Shown: positions 1 through 9,998, numbered from the stretch's first letter. The stretch: DNA of 64,000 nucleotides from Staphylococcus americanisciuri (GCF_024814435.1 NZ_JANUXY010000007.1:51050-115049), one strand, 5' to 3'. A program made the numbers and translations. The notes: generated by a model not told the origin, from the sequence alone.

Positions 1-1
1 T

Positions 2-883
2 CCGGGTCTTGTCAGTATCGTCTTTATTTTATTCATTTTTGTATTTGCAACAAAAGCCGGTGCATTCCCAATGTATGTTTGGTTACCGGGCGCATATTAC
101 GCACCACCATTTGCAATTATCGCTTTCTTCGGTGCATTACTGACAAAAGTCGGTGTCTATGCAATTGCACGTACAATGAGCTTGTTCTTCCATGATACGT
201 TGACATTCTCACACTATACGATACTTGCACTTGCTTTATTAACGATTATCTTTGGCTGTGTAGGGGCCGTTGGTTTTAGAGATACAAAACGTATTATTTT
301 ATACAACATTATGATTGCAGTCGGTGTTATCTTAGTAGGTGTTGCCATGATGAATGAATCAGGTATCGTAGGCGCTATTTACTACACACTGCATGACATG
401 CTTGTAAAAGCAGCACTCTTTTTCCTCATCGGCATTATGTTTAAAATTACAAAAACAACTGATTTACGTGACTTTGGTGGTCTCATTCACCATTATCCCG
501 TGCTCGGTTGGACATACTTTATTGCGGCATTAAGCTTAGCGGGTATTCCACCTTTCAGTGGTTTTTATGGAAAGTTATATATTGTTCAAGCTACTTTTGA
601 ACAAGGTTTCTATGTCAGTGGTATCATCGTATTGCTCTCCAGCCTTGTCGTACTTTATTCTGTCATGAATATATTCCTAAAAGGCTTTTTCGGCAAAAGT
701 TATGGCTATATCTACAATCCTCATTTACATCATAGAGGACTACTTGCTGTTTCAATTCTAGCCGTTGTGATTACCGTAGCATTCGGTCTATTTGCCGGCG
801 AGTTATACCCAATTATTGCTGAAGCTGCGAAATCATTCTATCAACCAGACAGCTATATTAATAGTGTATTGGAGGTGAAGTAA
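2..883 (+). CDS. mnhD: Na+/H+ antiporter subunit MnhD (5'-truncated by window edge)
   Basis: C-terminal part of the proton-translocating subunit D of the seven-subunit Mnh/Mrp cation/proton antiporter in the cell membrane. The frame is open to base 2 and reads [20 protein letters not shown] across the first in-frame ATG at 71, so the gene begins before the window and the ATG at 71 is internal. Visible features are many hydrophobic helices and the conserved block [16 protein letters not shown], with the lysine typical of proton channels of the NuoL/M/N family. It ends 1 base before mnhE. Its neighbours E, F and G in order leave little doubt. Confidence 0.95.
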   Translation, partial: PGLVSIVFILFIFVFATKAGAFPMYVWLPGAYYAPPFAIIAFFGALLTKVGVYAIARTMSLFFHDTLTFSHYTILALALLTIIFGCVGAVGFRDTKRIILYNIMIAVGVILVGVAMMNESGIVGAIYYTLHDMLVKAALFFLIGIMFKITKTTDLRDFGGLIHHYPVLGWTYFIAALSLAGIPPFSGFYGKLYIVQATFEQGFYVSGIIVLLSSLVVLYSVMNIFLKGFFGKSYGYIYNPHLHHRGLLAVSILAVVITVAFGLFAGELYPIIAEAAKSFYQPDSYINSVLEVK

Positions 884-884
884 T

Positions 885-1373
885 ATGGCAGTACAAATCG
901 TAATCAACATGGCACTTGCTATCTTTTGGTTATTTCTAACTGGAAGCTACACAATGAATTCGTTCGTGCTTGGCTATCTGTTTGCCATGGGACTTGTCTA
1001 TCTCATGCGCAATCTCTTACCTGGCCGCTTTTATGTTGTGACACTATATAATGTGGTTAAATTGATTTTTGTATTTATTTCAGAATTAATTAAAGCGAAT
1101 ATCGGGGTATTGCGTATTATTCTTCAACCTCAAATTAAAAACGAGTCAGCCTTTTTCGTGTATGAGACTGATTTGAAATACAAATGGGAAGTTGCATTAC
1201 TCTGTAACTTAATTACACTCACACCAGGGACAGTCGTTATCGGTGTGAATGATGATATGAAACGTCTATATATTCATTGTTTAGATTTTTCTACAAAAGA
1301 AGAAGAAGTTGCAGGCATTAAAGAATCGCTGGAAAAAGCGGTTAGAGAGGTCGGTGAATACGATGAACTATGA
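885..1373 (+). CDS. mnhE: Na+/H+ antiporter subunit MnhE
   Basis: Small membrane subunit E of the Mnh antiporter (162 aa), with two N-terminal hydrophobic segments followed by a cytoplasmic domain carrying the family signature [16 protein letters not shown]. The ATG follows a GGAGGTG ribosome site that overlaps the end of mnhD, and the 3' end overlaps mnhF by 11 bases, so translation is probably coupled. It is needed for assembly or activity of the complex in the family; that role is inferred from homologs. Confidence 0.95.
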   Translation: MAVQIVINMALAIFWLFLTGSYTMNSFVLGYLFAMGLVYLMRNLLPGRFYVVTLYNVVKLIFVFISELIKANIGVLRIILQPQIKNESAFFVYETDLKYKWEVALLCNLITLTPGTVVIGVNDDMKRLYIHCLDFSTKEEEVAGIKESLEKAVREVGEYDEL

Positions 1374-1656
1374 TATTTTTATAATTATTGCGCTCGTGAT
1401 AGTCGTACTCTCTATCTTGGCAATCTTAGTACGTGTCATCTTGGGGCCAACCTTGCCAGACCGTGTTGTCGCATTAGATGCGATTGGTATACAATTGATG
1501 GCAGTTATCGGGTTATTCTCAATTATTTTAGGCACACGCTATATGATTGTAACCATTCTCTTAATCGGTATCTTAGCTTTTTTAGGAACTGCCGTATTCG
1601 CGAAATTTATGGATAAAGGACAGGTGATTGAACATGACAGAAACAATCGTGATTAG
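1363..1656 (+). CDS. mnhF: Na+/H+ antiporter subunit MnhF
   Basis: 97-residue, three-helix membrane subunit F with the family motif [19 protein letters not shown]. The start chosen is ATG 1363 (MNYDIF...), which lies inside the end of mnhE behind an AGAGAGGTCGG ribosome site; this gives the usual family length. A longer frame beginning at 1309 only adds residues that overlap mnhE. It overlaps mnhG by 23 bases. Confidence 0.94.
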   Translation: MNYDIFIIIALVIVVLSILAILVRVILGPTLPDRVVALDAIGIQLMAVIGLFSIILGTRYMIVTILLIGILAFLGTAVFAKFMDKGQVIEHDRNNRD

Positions 1657-1990
1657 CATTGGTCTTATCCTTGTCATATCAGGTGCTTTATTTAGCGCAC
1701 TTGCAGCAATCGGTATGTTGCGCTTAGATGATGTCTATTCCCGTGCACATGCTGCCGGGAAAGCAGCAACACTTGGTGCTATGTTACTATTAACCGGCAC
1801 ATTCATCTACTTTATTGGTAAAGAAGGCTATGTTAACTTCCACCTTCTTATCGGTATCGTATTCGTCTTTATCACTGGTCCAATCGCTAGTCACATGGTT
1901 TTGAAAGCAGCATACAACCTTAAAACACCAGCTTCAAAACGTCTAAAACTAGATGAAGTGAAAGACGATTTGAAAGGAACCAAATTATAG
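1634..1990 (+). CDS. mnhG: Na+/H+ antiporter subunit MnhG
   Basis: 118-residue subunit G, three predicted helices, with the family motif [23 protein letters not shown] 1634 behind AAAGGACAGGTG gives exactly the usual length; the TTG two codons upstream is not needed. The C-terminus ([22 protein letters not shown] region) resembles MnhG of the Mnh1 complex rather than Mnh2. Last gene of the operon; a strong hairpin follows within 10 bases. Confidence 0.94.
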   Translation: MTETIVISIGLILVISGALFSALAAIGMLRLDDVYSRAHAAGKAATLGAMLLLTGTFIYFIGKEGYVNFHLLIGIVFVFITGPIASHMVLKAAYNLKTPASKRLKLDEVKDDLKGTKL

Positions 1991-1997
1991 AACCATT

Positions 1998-2037
1998 AAA
2001 AAAAAGCGCTTGACATTCACGTGTCAGACGCTTTTTT
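1998..2037. terminator. Bidirectional rho-independent terminator
   Basis: Inverted repeat AAGCGcTTGACA/TGTCAgaCGCTT around a 6-base loop, flanked by an A tract on the left and a T tract on the right, so it can stop mnhG (+) and the minus-strand unit from 3985. The stop codon of the broken minus-strand frame lies in its edge. Confidence 0.9.
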
Positions 2038-2273
2038 ATGTAATAAAAGTAAATATGATATGCCCTTTATAGTCATCCGAAGCTTCATCATACACAAAGC
2101 CCAATGCTTCTGTCGTTTTGATTGATAGCAGTTTATTATGTTGAGTCATGCACACAATTCTATATTGCTTGTTCGTCAACACCCATACATAATCTTACAA
2201 TGTATGTTTCAATCGATATATTGTTCGCTTTGTCTACTAAAATATAATGTGTATGGTAGCTTCTCAACATCAT
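2036..2273 (-). pseudogene. Frameshifted small gene, translationally coupled to the thioesterase gene
   Basis: Unrecognised. On the minus strand an ATG at 2273 overlaps the thioesterase stop as TAATG and opens a frame beginning MMLRSYHTHYILVDKANN, which runs to a TAG near 2176 just after GVDEQAI. A second frame, entered at the same point, continues YRIVCMTQHNKLLSIKTTEA and ends IIFTFIT at 2036. The two halves join into about 80 residues if one AT pair is restored in the ATATAG at the junction. The coupled start and protein-like composition of both halves suggest a formerly intact gene, now broken. Function unknown. Confidence 0.5.
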
Positions 2274-2647
2274 TATGTTATTTGTTTAATCAGCAGTGTT
2301 CCACGCATGATACTGATTAAGTTCTCTTGTTCATCTATGATACGAATCTCCCAAATATGTGTCGTTCTTCCCTGATGTATAATAGATGCCTCTGCAAATA
2401 CATTGCCATCTTTTGCTGACTTAATATGATTCACATTCATCTCTAAACCAACAGGAATCTCTTTTGTTGTATCAACCAGATGGGCTGACCCCATTGAACA
2501 AGCGGTTTCTCCTAATGCCATAGTCGCACCACCATGCAAATAGCCAAATGGTTGCTTGACCTTATCTGTCACCGGCATAGTCATTTTGATATAGCCATCA
2601 TGTTGTTCGACTACTTTCATCTCTAATAGCTCTATTAAGTTTGTCAT
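2273..2647 (-). CDS. PaaI-type hot-dog thioesterase
   Basis: 124-residue hot-dog fold protein of the 4HBT/PaaI family, which hydrolyses acyl-CoA thioesters in the cytoplasm. The family motif is FGYLHGGATMALGETACSMG, where the HGG turn and following acidic residue belong to the active site. It starts 24 bases after the antiporter gene, behind AAAGGTAGGGATAGAG, and ends overlapping the next, broken frame by one base. The substrate cannot be told from sequence. Co-transcription with a Na+/H+ antiporter gene looks like housekeeping rather than pathway linkage. Confidence 0.85.
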   Translation of the reverse strand: MTNLIELLEMKVVEQHDGYIKMTMPVTDKVKQPFGYLHGGATMALGETACSMGSAHLVDTTKEIPVGLEMNVNHIKSAKDGNVFAEASIIHQGRTTHIWEIRIIDEQENLISIMRGTLLIKQIT

Positions 2648-2671
2648 CTCTATCCCTACCTTTACATGACA

Positions 2672-3985
2672 TTATAATACAAGTGCAGCGATAGTCCCCA
2701 TCACAATCAATGGAATATTGTAAAACACAAAGTTTGGAATACATGTATCGTGAATATGATCGTGTTGTCCATCAACATTTAAACCTGCTGTTGGTCCCAA
2801 TGTAGAGTCACTGGCCGGTGAACCTGAATCACCGAGCGCACTCGCAGTCCCAATCAAAGCAATTAGCGCCATGGTACTCAAACCAATAGATTCGCCAAAT
2901 GGAATGAACAGCGCTGAAATAATTGGGATCGTCGCAAATGATGATCCGATACCGAGTGTCACAATTAAGCCGATGACATACATTAAGATAATGCTGATAA
3001 ACTTATTATCTCCAGCGATTGTTGTCAATCCTTCAACCAACTTCTGAACATCACCTGTTTCATTCATCACACCAGCAAAACCATTTGCTGTCAAAATGAC
3101 GACGCCAATATATGCCATAATCTTAATGCCATCTACAAACTGATCATCTAAGTTACGCCAAACATAAGCACCTGATAAGAAGAAGACAAGCACCCCTGCC
3201 AATGCACCAAATATCATTGAATCAATTAATGTTTGGACGATAAATGTTGAGAGAATAGCAACAACTGTCACAACAAGCACATATGGCTTTAATTCAGTTG
3301 TTGTGGTCTCATCGTTCGTTTGAATCACTCTATATTCACGTGGTTTGCGGTAATAGAACATTGCCAAAATCAGTCCGATAATATAACCACTAGATGGTAT
3401 TAACATCGCCTTCCAAATCATAGAAAATTCAATGGGATGTTGTGCTTTTTCAAATCCTTTTTGAATAATCTCATGGAAAATATGTCCAAAACCAAATGGC
3501 AATAAAACATATGGAAAACATAAACCGAAACCTATAATAATCGCAATTAAACGGCGATCGATCTTCAGTTCATTAAACAAACTAATTAATGGTGGTATTA
3601 CGATTGGAATAAATGCAATATGTACAGGAATTACGTTCTGACTCATAATACTAAGCACTAACAAACTGATAATAATAATGCTCTTCACCTTAATGCGTGA
3701 CACTTTCGTATCCTCTGCACGAATGGCACGAATTACTTTCTGCACAAGATAATCTGTAATGCCACTATATGAAATCAGCGCTGCGAAACCTCCTAATAAT
3801 GCATAACTCAGCGCAACTTCTGCACCGTCCACAATATTTGATGTAAATATTGAAATTGTCTTTTCCACTGACAATCCAGCAATAATGCCTCCTGCCAGCG
3901 CACTAATAAATAAACTAATGACTACATTCAGGCGACATAAGCATAAAATAATCATTAGTAATACTGCTATTAACACAGCATTCAT
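2672..3985 (-). CDS. NhaC-type Na+/H+ antiporter family protein
   Basis: Polytopic membrane protein of 437 residues with about eleven hydrophobic segments, of the Na+/H+ antiporter family related to B. subtilis YuiF. Conserved-looking polar patches include LGDSGSPASDSTLGPTAGLN near the C-terminus and SYALLGGFAALISYSG near residue 65. ATG 3985 was chosen because AAAGGAG lies 8 bases upstream; the in-frame GTG three codons earlier overlaps that ribosome site. Ion specificity is inferred from the family only; it could instead move organic acids. Confidence 0.85.
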   Translation of the reverse strand: MNAVLIAVLLMIILCLCRLNVVISLFISALAGGIIAGLSVEKTISIFTSNIVDGAEVALSYALLGGFAALISYSGITDYLVQKVIRAIRAEDTKVSRIKVKSIIIISLLVLSIMSQNVIPVHIAFIPIVIPPLISLFNELKIDRRLIAIIIGFGLCFPYVLLPFGFGHIFHEIIQKGFEKAQHPIEFSMIWKAMLIPSSGYIIGLILAMFYYRKPREYRVIQTNDETTTTELKPYVLVVTVVAILSTFIVQTLIDSMIFGALAGVLVFFLSGAYVWRNLDDQFVDGIKIMAYIGVVILTANGFAGVMNETGDVQKLVEGLTTIAGDNKFISIILMYVIGLIVTLGIGSSFATIPIISALFIPFGESIGLSTMALIALIGTASALGDSGSPASDSTLGPTAGLNVDGQHDHIHDTCIPNFVFYNIPLIVMGTIAALVL

Positions 3986-3994
3986 TCCACCCAC

Positions 3995-4325
3995 TCCTTT
4001 AGTTCGTTATCAAGTTAAAGTATCGTGTGTTCAATATAACAACTGTCGGACATTAAGTCAATATATCTTCTAAAAATAATATTTTCTTTACACCATATCT
4101 CACTTAATCATGAACAAGTGAAATAACGATTAATAGCTGTGAATTTAGTAAAAATAGCCAAAGCGATAACAATAACTGATTGGAGCGAAAACAAATGCTT
4201 CTTTATGCAATATGCCTAACCCTTAAATTAACAATATCTCATTTCTGATATTCACTTAAATCATAGAATCTCTCTTAATCATAAAACATCTATGCAAAAC
4301 TTAACTTTGCACTTGATGACTTTTT
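3995..4325. other. Intergenic region, no gene seen
   Basis: About 330 AT-rich bases between the antiporter start and the aminopeptidase stop. I see no coding frame, RNA gene or convincing terminator. The promoter of the antiporter unit must lie in its left part. Confidence 0.5.
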
Positions 4326-5798
4326 CTATGCACGACGACTATATTGTGACATCATCCACTGAACAATTGTCGGAATCATATAACCGGTTGCTCCTTTTGG
4401 TCCTTTATATGATGCCTTAGTTGTTGTAGCTGGTCCTGCAATATCAACATGTAAATGTGGCGTATCCCCACTAAAATGTGTTACAAATGCAGCTGCAAAT
4501 AATGCTTTCCCATTGGCATTGACATGGTTAGTTAAATCTGCTATTTCTGAATCTTTAATATTACGACGTTCGGTATCTGTGATTGGTAATTCATATACAG
4601 ATTCATCGGCGCGTCTTGATGTTTCCAAAAGGTTGTCGAGCACTTGACGCTCAACATTTTTGTTAAAGATAGCTGCTTTGTCATCACCCAGTGCAACAAT
4701 TGCAGCACCTGTAAGTGTTGCAAAATCAATGATTAACTTCGGCGCAAACTGGTTAGCATAAAATGCGGCATCCCCCAAGACTAATCGACCCTCAGCATCG
4801 GTGTTAGGTACTTCCACTGTTTCACCACTCAATGCTGTAAATACATCATCTGGCTTCATCGCATTGGCAGCAATCATATTTTCAGCTGCAGCAATAACAG
4901 CAACAATATTTACTTGCAGTTCTAATTGTGAAATAGCATCCAACATACCTATCACATTGGCAGCGCCACACATATCGAACTTCATTGTCGGCATACCAGT
5001 TTTTGTTTTGATAGAATAACCACCTGAATCATATGTAATGCCCTTACCAATTAATGCAATAACATCATCAGGTTGTTCTGGATTACCTTGATATTCCAAT
5101 GTAATGAGACGTGGCGGATTGATTGATCCTTTTCCAACAGCATGAATAAGTCCGAACCCTTCACGTTGAAGCATTTGTTCATCTTTCACCGAAACGTCAA
5201 CTGGCGTATCAGCAAAATGCCTTTGTACTATAGTGGCTAAATGATCTGGCGTTAATATATTCGGTGGCATATTGCCAAGTGTACGTGCATAATTAATAGC
5301 CGTACCTAATTTTTGCCCGTCCTTAACATGCGTTAAAAATGAAATGCTATCTTGGGACGTCCATTCAATATTTAATTCATAAGGTGCTTGTTTGTCAGAA
5401 CGATAGTTATCAAATTCATACGTTGCTTGTTCTCGTTGCAAGCCCATCACTTCAAAAATTGCTTTAGGTGCGATTGCTTTTGACAAGAATGTCTTCTCGT
5501 ATAACTGAATATCTGTAATACGTTCTCGTTGTAAATATTGAAATAACGTACCCCAAATTTTTAAATAGTCACGTTGTTCCCGCTGATTATGATTACCCAG
5601 ACCAACAGTTATAACCTTTTGTGGCTCGTTATTTATCAAAACTGGCACCGTAGATATCGTACCAAGATGACCTTTGATAAACTTCTGTGCCTTCAACGAC
5701 TTCAATGCTTCAAATAGCGTTTCGTCTTTAATCGCACCTTCGACATATTGATTGAATTGATCTGGCACACCAATTACATGTATTTTGCTTTGTGTCAT
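4326..5798 (-). CDS. pepA: M17 leucyl aminopeptidase
   Basis: Cytosolic di-zinc aminopeptidase of 490 residues that removes N-terminal residues from peptides. The C-terminal catalytic domain shows the M17 metal and active-site motifs: GKGITYDSGG at 251-260 (Lys252, Asp257), the catalytic Lys264 in SIKTKTGM, Asp275 in KFDMCGAANVIG, and the signature NTDAEGR at 332-338. The N-terminal 160 residues form the less conserved macro-like domain. The start follows AAAGGGG. Single-gene unit, consistent with its place next to ndh in staphylococci. Confidence 0.95.
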   Translation of the reverse strand: MTQSKIHVIGVPDQFNQYVEGAIKDETLFEALKSLKAQKFIKGHLGTISTVPVLINNEPQKVITVGLGNHNQREQRDYLKIWGTLFQYLQRERITDIQLYEKTFLSKAIAPKAIFEVMGLQREQATYEFDNYRSDKQAPYELNIEWTSQDSISFLTHVKDGQKLGTAINYARTLGNMPPNILTPDHLATIVQRHFADTPVDVSVKDEQMLQREGFGLIHAVGKGSINPPRLITLEYQGNPEQPDDVIALIGKGITYDSGGYSIKTKTGMPTMKFDMCGAANVIGMLDAISQLELQVNIVAVIAAAENMIAANAMKPDDVFTALSGETVEVPNTDAEGRLVLGDAAFYANQFAPKLIIDFATLTGAAIVALGDDKAAIFNKNVERQVLDNLLETSRRADESVYELPITDTERRNIKDSEIADLTNHVNANGKALFAAAFVTHFSGDTPHLHVDIAGPATTTKASYKGPKGATGYMIPTIVQWMMSQYSRRA

Positions 5799-5885
5799 AT
5801 TATGATACCCCTTTCTTCTCTATTACACTTATTGTATCAAATCTCCTACAAATCCATCTATTGACATGTGTTTGAATGAACAGCC

Positions 5886-5915
5886 AAAAAAAGGCACATG
5901 CGCCATGCACGTGCC
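5886..5915 (-). terminator. Rho-independent terminator of ndh
   Basis: Read on the minus strand, GGCACGTGC...GCATGTGCC is followed directly by seven T. It lies about 70 bases past the ndh stop and just upstream of pepA, separating the two transcripts. Confidence 0.9.
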
Positions 5916-5983
5916 CAAATTCTTATAACATCTCTAGCCATTATATACCACGCTAGGTATGTTAATAAATGATATGTGAAGTT

Positions 5984-7186
5984 TTAGAATTTACCTTTTT
6001 TGTATGCTAAACCTAAGCCGCCGATTTTGAAGATTGCACGTGTATCAATGACACGTTTCATAAATGCTGCTTTCTTACCAGTGATTTCACGACCATAAAC
6101 AACGCCTACACCATCATGACGACCTAAAGAACATACTGTTCCACGATCAACATAAGTGAAATTCTCAGTAGGCTCACCTTTTAAGATGTGTGCGATATTT
6201 GTTGCTGTTTTTTCACCTTGTTGCATTGCGATTTGTGCAGTAGTTGGTAATGGACGATCTCCACCTTCTGGAATAAATGCAGATACATCACCAATTACGA
6301 AGATGTCATCATAACCATCAATCGTTAAGTCTTGTTTCGTTACGATGCGACCACGTTTAACGCCTTCAAATGATTTTTCCATCAAGTTACTACCACGAAC
6401 ACCCGCAGCCCATACAACTGTATTTGCTTCTAATTGTTGCTCTTTGTCATCAACTTTAACAACAAATCCTTTTTCATTTGCAGCAACAATAGGTGTTCCT
6501 ACTTTGAATTCAACGCCGCGTTCTTCTAAATAGCTTACTGCATGGTTAACTAAGTCTTCAGAGAACATAGGTAACATCTTAGGTGCTGCCTCAACACAAG
6601 TGATTTTTACTTTGCTTTGATCCACACCATATTTATTAGCTAATTCTGGAATACGGTCTGTCAACTCACCTAAAAATTCGACACCTGTAAAACCTGCGCC
6701 TCCAACTAAAATAGCTAAATCTTTATCATCTTTTGTTTTTGATGCAGCATAATTTGCAAACTTGTCTTCAATATGACGTGAAATTTGACGTGCAGTATGA
6801 ACATTTTCAATTTGGAATGCGTGTTCTTTCATGCCTTCAATACCAAAAGTTTCTGATTCAAAGCCTAAAGCAACAACTAAAATGTCAAAATCGAAAATGC
6901 CACGTGTTGTCTCAACCTTTTTAGCATTACGATCAATTTTTGTTACTTCTGCTGTAACAAATTCAATATGCTTTTTAAGCACGCTTTTAATAGGATACAA
7001 TAAGTCTTCGTAACTGATTGTTCCCGCTGAAGCCTCGTGTAACCAAGTTGATTCATAGTGATAATCATTTTTGTTAATTAACGTAATTTGTGCATCTTCT
7101 TCTGAAAGTTGTTTTTGGAGTTTTGCCACAGTTTGTAGTCCTGCATAACCAGCACCTAAAACGAGTACTTTTTTACGTTCTGCCAT
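5984..7186 (-). CDS. ndh: Type II NADH:menaquinone oxidoreductase (NDH-2)
   Basis: FAD flavoprotein of 400 residues, bound to the inner face of the membrane, passing electrons from NADH to menaquinone without pumping protons. It has the N-terminal FAD loop [14 protein letters not shown] (GxGxxG from residue 11), the NADH loop [16 protein letters not shown] near 160, the motif VWAAGVRGS, and the FAD motif FVIGDVSAF near 300. The start is ATG 7186 (MAERKK), matching the S. aureus protein start; GTG 7195 is three codons upstream. It has its own leader of about 330 bases and a strong terminator. Confidence 0.95.
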   Translation of the reverse strand: MAERKKVLVLGAGYAGLQTVAKLQKQLSEEDAQITLINKNDYHYESTWLHEASAGTISYEDLLYPIKSVLKKHIEFVTAEVTKIDRNAKKVETTRGIFDFDILVVALGFESETFGIEGMKEHAFQIENVHTARQISRHIEDKFANYAASKTKDDKDLAILVGGAGFTGVEFLGELTDRIPELANKYGVDQSKVKITCVEAAPKMLPMFSEDLVNHAVSYLEERGVEFKVGTPIVAANEKGFVVKVDDKEQQLEANTVVWAAGVRGSNLMEKSFEGVKRGRIVTKQDLTIDGYDDIFVIGDVSAFIPEGGDRPLPTTAQIAMQQGEKTATNIAHILKGEPTENFTYVDRGTVCSLGRHDGVGVVYGREITGKKAAFMKRVIDTRAIFKIGGLGLAYKKGKF

Positions 7187-7518
7187 TCTCTTCACCTATT
7201 CCTTCATCATATTATTAATACATTTGATACTGTATACCCACGATTATTTAACAGTACACAAATTGTTAAAGTTAGTCATCTATTAGTTTATAGTTTTTCA
7301 ATAGTGAATTCAAGCTTTCAAACAATTTCTTTCATATTTATTACCCTATTTTGAAAACGCTTCAACAAGCAAAATGGAAACAATCCATCGCTTTTTCTTC
7401 ACCAATTAGATTATTTCCACATATCCTACATTCTTATATATTTAATTATGAATTTAGCTATCAAACTATAGCTGCCTGAAAGAAAAATAATGCTTTTTCA
7501 AGCCACTTCTTATTTTCC
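7187..7518. other. Leader/promoter region of ndh
   Basis: About 330 bases without a gene between the SufA-like gene and ndh, both on the minus strand. It must hold the ndh promoter. I searched for a Rex-type TTGTGA/TCACAA palindrome and found only a half-match, so no regulator is assigned. Confidence 0.4.
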
Positions 7519-7878
7519 CTAACACTCTTCAGGCGTACCTGCAACTTTTTCAGTACGGAATGAACTACCACAACCACAAGAAGCAATCGCATTTGGGTTG
7601 TCAATTTGGAATCCACCACCCATGAGTGATTGTTTAAAATCAATTGTAGTCCCATTCAATATTGGTGCATCTTCTGGATCAACTAGTACTTTCAACCCAT
7701 AAAATTCTAATACTTCGTCCTGTTCTCCAGGCGCCTCTTCAGCCGTCATACCATATGTCAGCCCTGTACAACCACCACCGTTGACTTTGACTTTTAAATA
7801 GCCATCGGGCATATCATTTTGTTTCAACATATCTTTAACTTCATATACTGCTGCCTCAGTTAATGTTACTGTAGCCAT
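7519..7878 (-). CDS. sufA: SufA/HesB-type Fe-S carrier
   Basis: A-type iron-sulfur carrier of 119 residues that takes clusters from the SUF scaffold and delivers them to target enzymes. The three cluster-binding cysteines of the family are present: Cys37 in NGGGCTGLTYG and Cys101/Cys103 in SCGCGSSF. A fourth cysteine is the last residue. It lies 12 bases after a DUF1450 gene with which it is probably co-transcribed, and in the same neighbourhood as nfu, matching the staphylococcal arrangement of the two carriers outside the suf operon. Confidence 0.92.
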   Translation of the reverse strand: MATVTLTEAAVYEVKDMLKQNDMPDGYLKVKVNGGGCTGLTYGMTAEEAPGEQDEVLEFYGLKVLVDPEDAPILNGTTIDFKQSLMGGGFQIDNPNAIASCGCGSSFRTEKVAGTPEEC

Positions 7879-7890
7879 TATAAACCCTCC

Positions 7891-8127
7891 TTAAAATATC
7901 CAAGTTTCTTCTATATGTGCATAAATATTTTGTAACAATTCATCAGAGGTATCGCCTTCTACCAAATCACCATTCACTAACGCATATAGCCCTGAACTAC
8001 AAACACCGCAATTTTGCAAACAGCCGTAGTCCAACACATCAACGTTCGGATCTTGATCTAAAGCTTCAAATACAGCTTGTGAACCTCTCGCTAAATTCGA
8101 GATACAGAATTCGACAATTGGATTCAT
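7891..8127 (-). CDS. YuzB-like DUF1450 protein
   Basis: 78-residue cytosolic protein with the DUF1450 motif CISNLARGS and a cysteine cluster LQNCGVCSS plus DYGC, which resembles a thioredoxin-like ferredoxin or thiol site. ATG 8127 behind AAAGAGGGTGTAAG gives the family length; a frame extending to 8211 is not supported. Function unknown in any member I know. Its constant placement beside SufA-like and NDH-2-like genes suggests a redox or Fe-S role, which is inference. Confidence 0.85.
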   Translation of the reverse strand: MNPIVEFCISNLARGSQAVFEALDQDPNVDVLDYGCLQNCGVCSSGLYALVNGDLVEGDTSDELLQNIYAHIEETWIF

Positions 8128-8390
8128 CTTACACCCTCTTTTTATTATGGTTTGAACATAGTAGAAGTTGCGTACAACTAGCAGACCATTTCTCAGCTTC
8201 TGGACAATCATTAAATGCTAGCTTCACAACCTCATTATCAAATTAACTGCTGTCATTATAGCAAATATTATATCTCGTCGCTATAACAGGGCTCATATAA
8301 TCACTGAAACCGAAACGATATAGCGCTACAAACCACATGCGCTTTATTAACTCATGCACTCTGTTTCTCTCACAACCTTATTTTATATCA

Positions 8391-8419
8391 TTGTAAGCCC
8401 TTCAAAAAAAGTCTATAAT
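8391..8419 (+). promoter_or_regulatory. Sigma-A promoter of the second NDH-2-like gene
   Basis: TTGTAA at 8391, a 17-base spacer and a perfect TATAAT at 8414. The leader is about 110 bases and contains an imperfect palindrome with TTCTTG and CAAGAA arms near 8450-8476. The rest of the 8128-8535 divergent region shows nothing else I can name. Confidence 0.7.
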
Positions 8420-8535
8420 TAAATATGAACAATTATCAAACTTTTACGTTCTTGCGTATGATATGCGTACAAGAAAAGGGGCATTGTTAGTGTACGCTAA
8501 TATTCTTATCTTCGTGATTAAAGGGGAGTCAAAAG

Positions 8536-9600
8536 ATGAAAAGTTTAGTTTTATTAGGTGGCGGTTATGGTAATATGAGAATCTTGTCTAAGATTTTACC
8601 CGAGGTATTGCCACAAGATTATCAAGTGACATTAATAGATCGTATGCCATACCATGGCTTAAAAACCGAATTCTATGCACTTGCTGCAGGCTCAAAATCT
8701 GACAAAGACGTTCGTGTCAACTTTCCAAAAGATGAACGAATTAACACTGTTTATGGAGAAATCACTGATATTGACCTTGATAGTCAAATTATTTCTGTTG
8801 GGCAATCACGTGTAGATTATGATGAGCTTGTAATCGGTCTTGGATGTGAAGATAAATATCACAACGTACCAGGCGCCAAAGAACATACATATAGCATTCA
8901 AACTTTAGCTGCTGCACGTAAGACATACCATGATATCTCTGAGTTACCAAGCGGTGCGCAAGTAGGTATCGTAGGCGCAGGATTAAGTGGTATTGAACTA
9001 GCAAGCGCTTTGCGTGAAAGTCGAGATGACCTTGATATCTTTTTATACGATCGCGGTGAGCGTATCTTAAATCAATTTCCTGAAAAATTGAGCAATTATG
9101 TCAAAAAATGGTTTGATGAACATAACGTAACTGTTGTACCTAACTCAAATATTGTAAAGGTATCACCTGGCGTTTTGTATAACAAGGATACAGAAAATAA
9201 ACACGACTTAATCGTTTGGACTGCGGGAATACAACCCGTGGCACTTGTGCGTAACTTACCCGTGGAACATAGCCAAAGTCGTCGTGTGATTGTCAACCAA
9301 TATCATCAAATTCCGACGTATCCAAATGTCTATGTTGTTGGCGATTGTGCTAACTTACCTTTCGCACCAAGTGCACAACTTGCAGAAGAACAAGCCGATC
9401 AAATTGCCTATGTTCTTAAGACAATCTGGCAGGGCAAACCACTACCTGAAAAAATGCCTGACATTAAAATTCAAGGTTTTTTAGGTGCTTTAGGCGAAAA
9501 GAAAGGCTTTGCTTATTTGATGGATAAAACAGTCACTGGACGTCTAGCTTCTATTTTAAAATCTGGTGTCCTCTGGTTATACAAACATCATAATGGCTAA
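8536..9600 (+). CDS. NDH-2-like FAD/NAD oxidoreductase
   Basis: 354-residue flavoprotein related to type II NADH dehydrogenase, the second such gene within 1.5 kb. It has the FAD loop LVLLGGGYGNMRIL at the N-terminus, the NAD loop VGIVGAGLSGIELASAL near 150, and the FAD motif YVVGDCANL near 270. It is shorter than the ndh product at 5984-7186 and close to the YutJ-like branch. In S. aureus both paralogs are present; which quinone or other acceptor this one uses is not visible. The start follows AAAGGGGAGTC. Confidence 0.9.
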   Translation: MKSLVLLGGGYGNMRILSKILPEVLPQDYQVTLIDRMPYHGLKTEFYALAAGSKSDKDVRVNFPKDERINTVYGEITDIDLDSQIISVGQSRVDYDELVIGLGCEDKYHNVPGAKEHTYSIQTLAAARKTYHDISELPSGAQVGIVGAGLSGIELASALRESRDDLDIFLYDRGERILNQFPEKLSNYVKKWFDEHNVTVVPNSNIVKVSPGVLYNKDTENKHDLIVWTAGIQPVALVRNLPVEHSQSRRVIVNQYHQIPTYPNVYVVGDCANLPFAPSAQLAEEQADQIAYVLKTIWQGKPLPEKMPDIKIQGFLGALGEKKGFAYLMDKTVTGRLASILKSGVLWLYKHHNG

Positions 9601-9608
9601 AATATATT

Positions 9609-9642
9609 AAGAGCCCGTGGCGCAAAATACCACAGGCTCTTT
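9609..9642. terminator. Bidirectional terminator between NDH-2-like gene and nfu
   Basis: AAGAGCCcGTGG and CCACaGGCTCTT pair around a 9-base loop. It lies between two convergent genes and has short T runs on both sides. Confidence 0.8.
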
Positions 9643-9652
9643 ATCTATGTTA

Positions 9653-9895
9653 TTAAAATACTTGTTCTACCTCAATCACACCTGGTACTTCTTCTACAAG
9701 CGCACGTTCAATACCTGCCTTTAGTGTAATCGTACTACTTGGGCATGTTCCACAAGCACCAAGCAATTGAAGTTTTACAATCCCATCTTCAACATCAACT
9801 AATGCACAGTCACCACCATCACGCAATAAAAATGGGCGCAACTTCTCGATAACTTCCGCTACTTGATCATACATCGTTGTATCTTCAGTTGGCAT
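9653..9895 (-). CDS. nfu: Nfu-type Fe-S cluster carrier
   Basis: 80-residue NifU C-terminal-domain protein that carries Fe-S clusters to apo-enzymes. The cluster ligands are the CxxC at 48/51 in [13 protein letters not shown] 9895 (MPTED) is preceded by a perfect AAAGGAGG 8 bases upstream; a TTG two codons earlier is not needed. Nearly identical in length to S. aureus Nfu. Divergent from the DUF1462 gene, with a shared 100-base promoter region. Confidence 0.95.
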   Translation of the reverse strand: MPTEDTTMYDQVAEVIEKLRPFLLRDGGDCALVDVEDGIVKLQLLGACGTCPSSTITLKAGIERALVEEVPGVIEVEQVF

Positions 9896-9998
9896 ATGCA
9901 ATGCCTCCTTTCAAGGTAAATGGTTCATATTCTTTCTTTTTCTTATTATAATAGAAATGGTATTGAAAATCTATTGTATTAATTAGGGGGATACTCAG

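Noticed and set aside
1309..1362. Upstream extension of mnhF
   Set aside because: It overlaps mnhE fully and the ATG at 1363 has a ribosome site and gives the family length.
2138..2320. 60-codon plus-strand frame opposite the broken small gene
   Set aside because: Shadow of the minus-strand coding pattern; no ribosome site.
7240..7275. Possible Rex operator upstream of ndh
   Set aside because: Only one TTGTG half-site is present and the second half does not match.
8448..8476. Operator palindrome in the leader of the second NDH-2-like gene
   Set aside because: Only six base pairs at each end match; the middle does not pair, and no known regulator fits.
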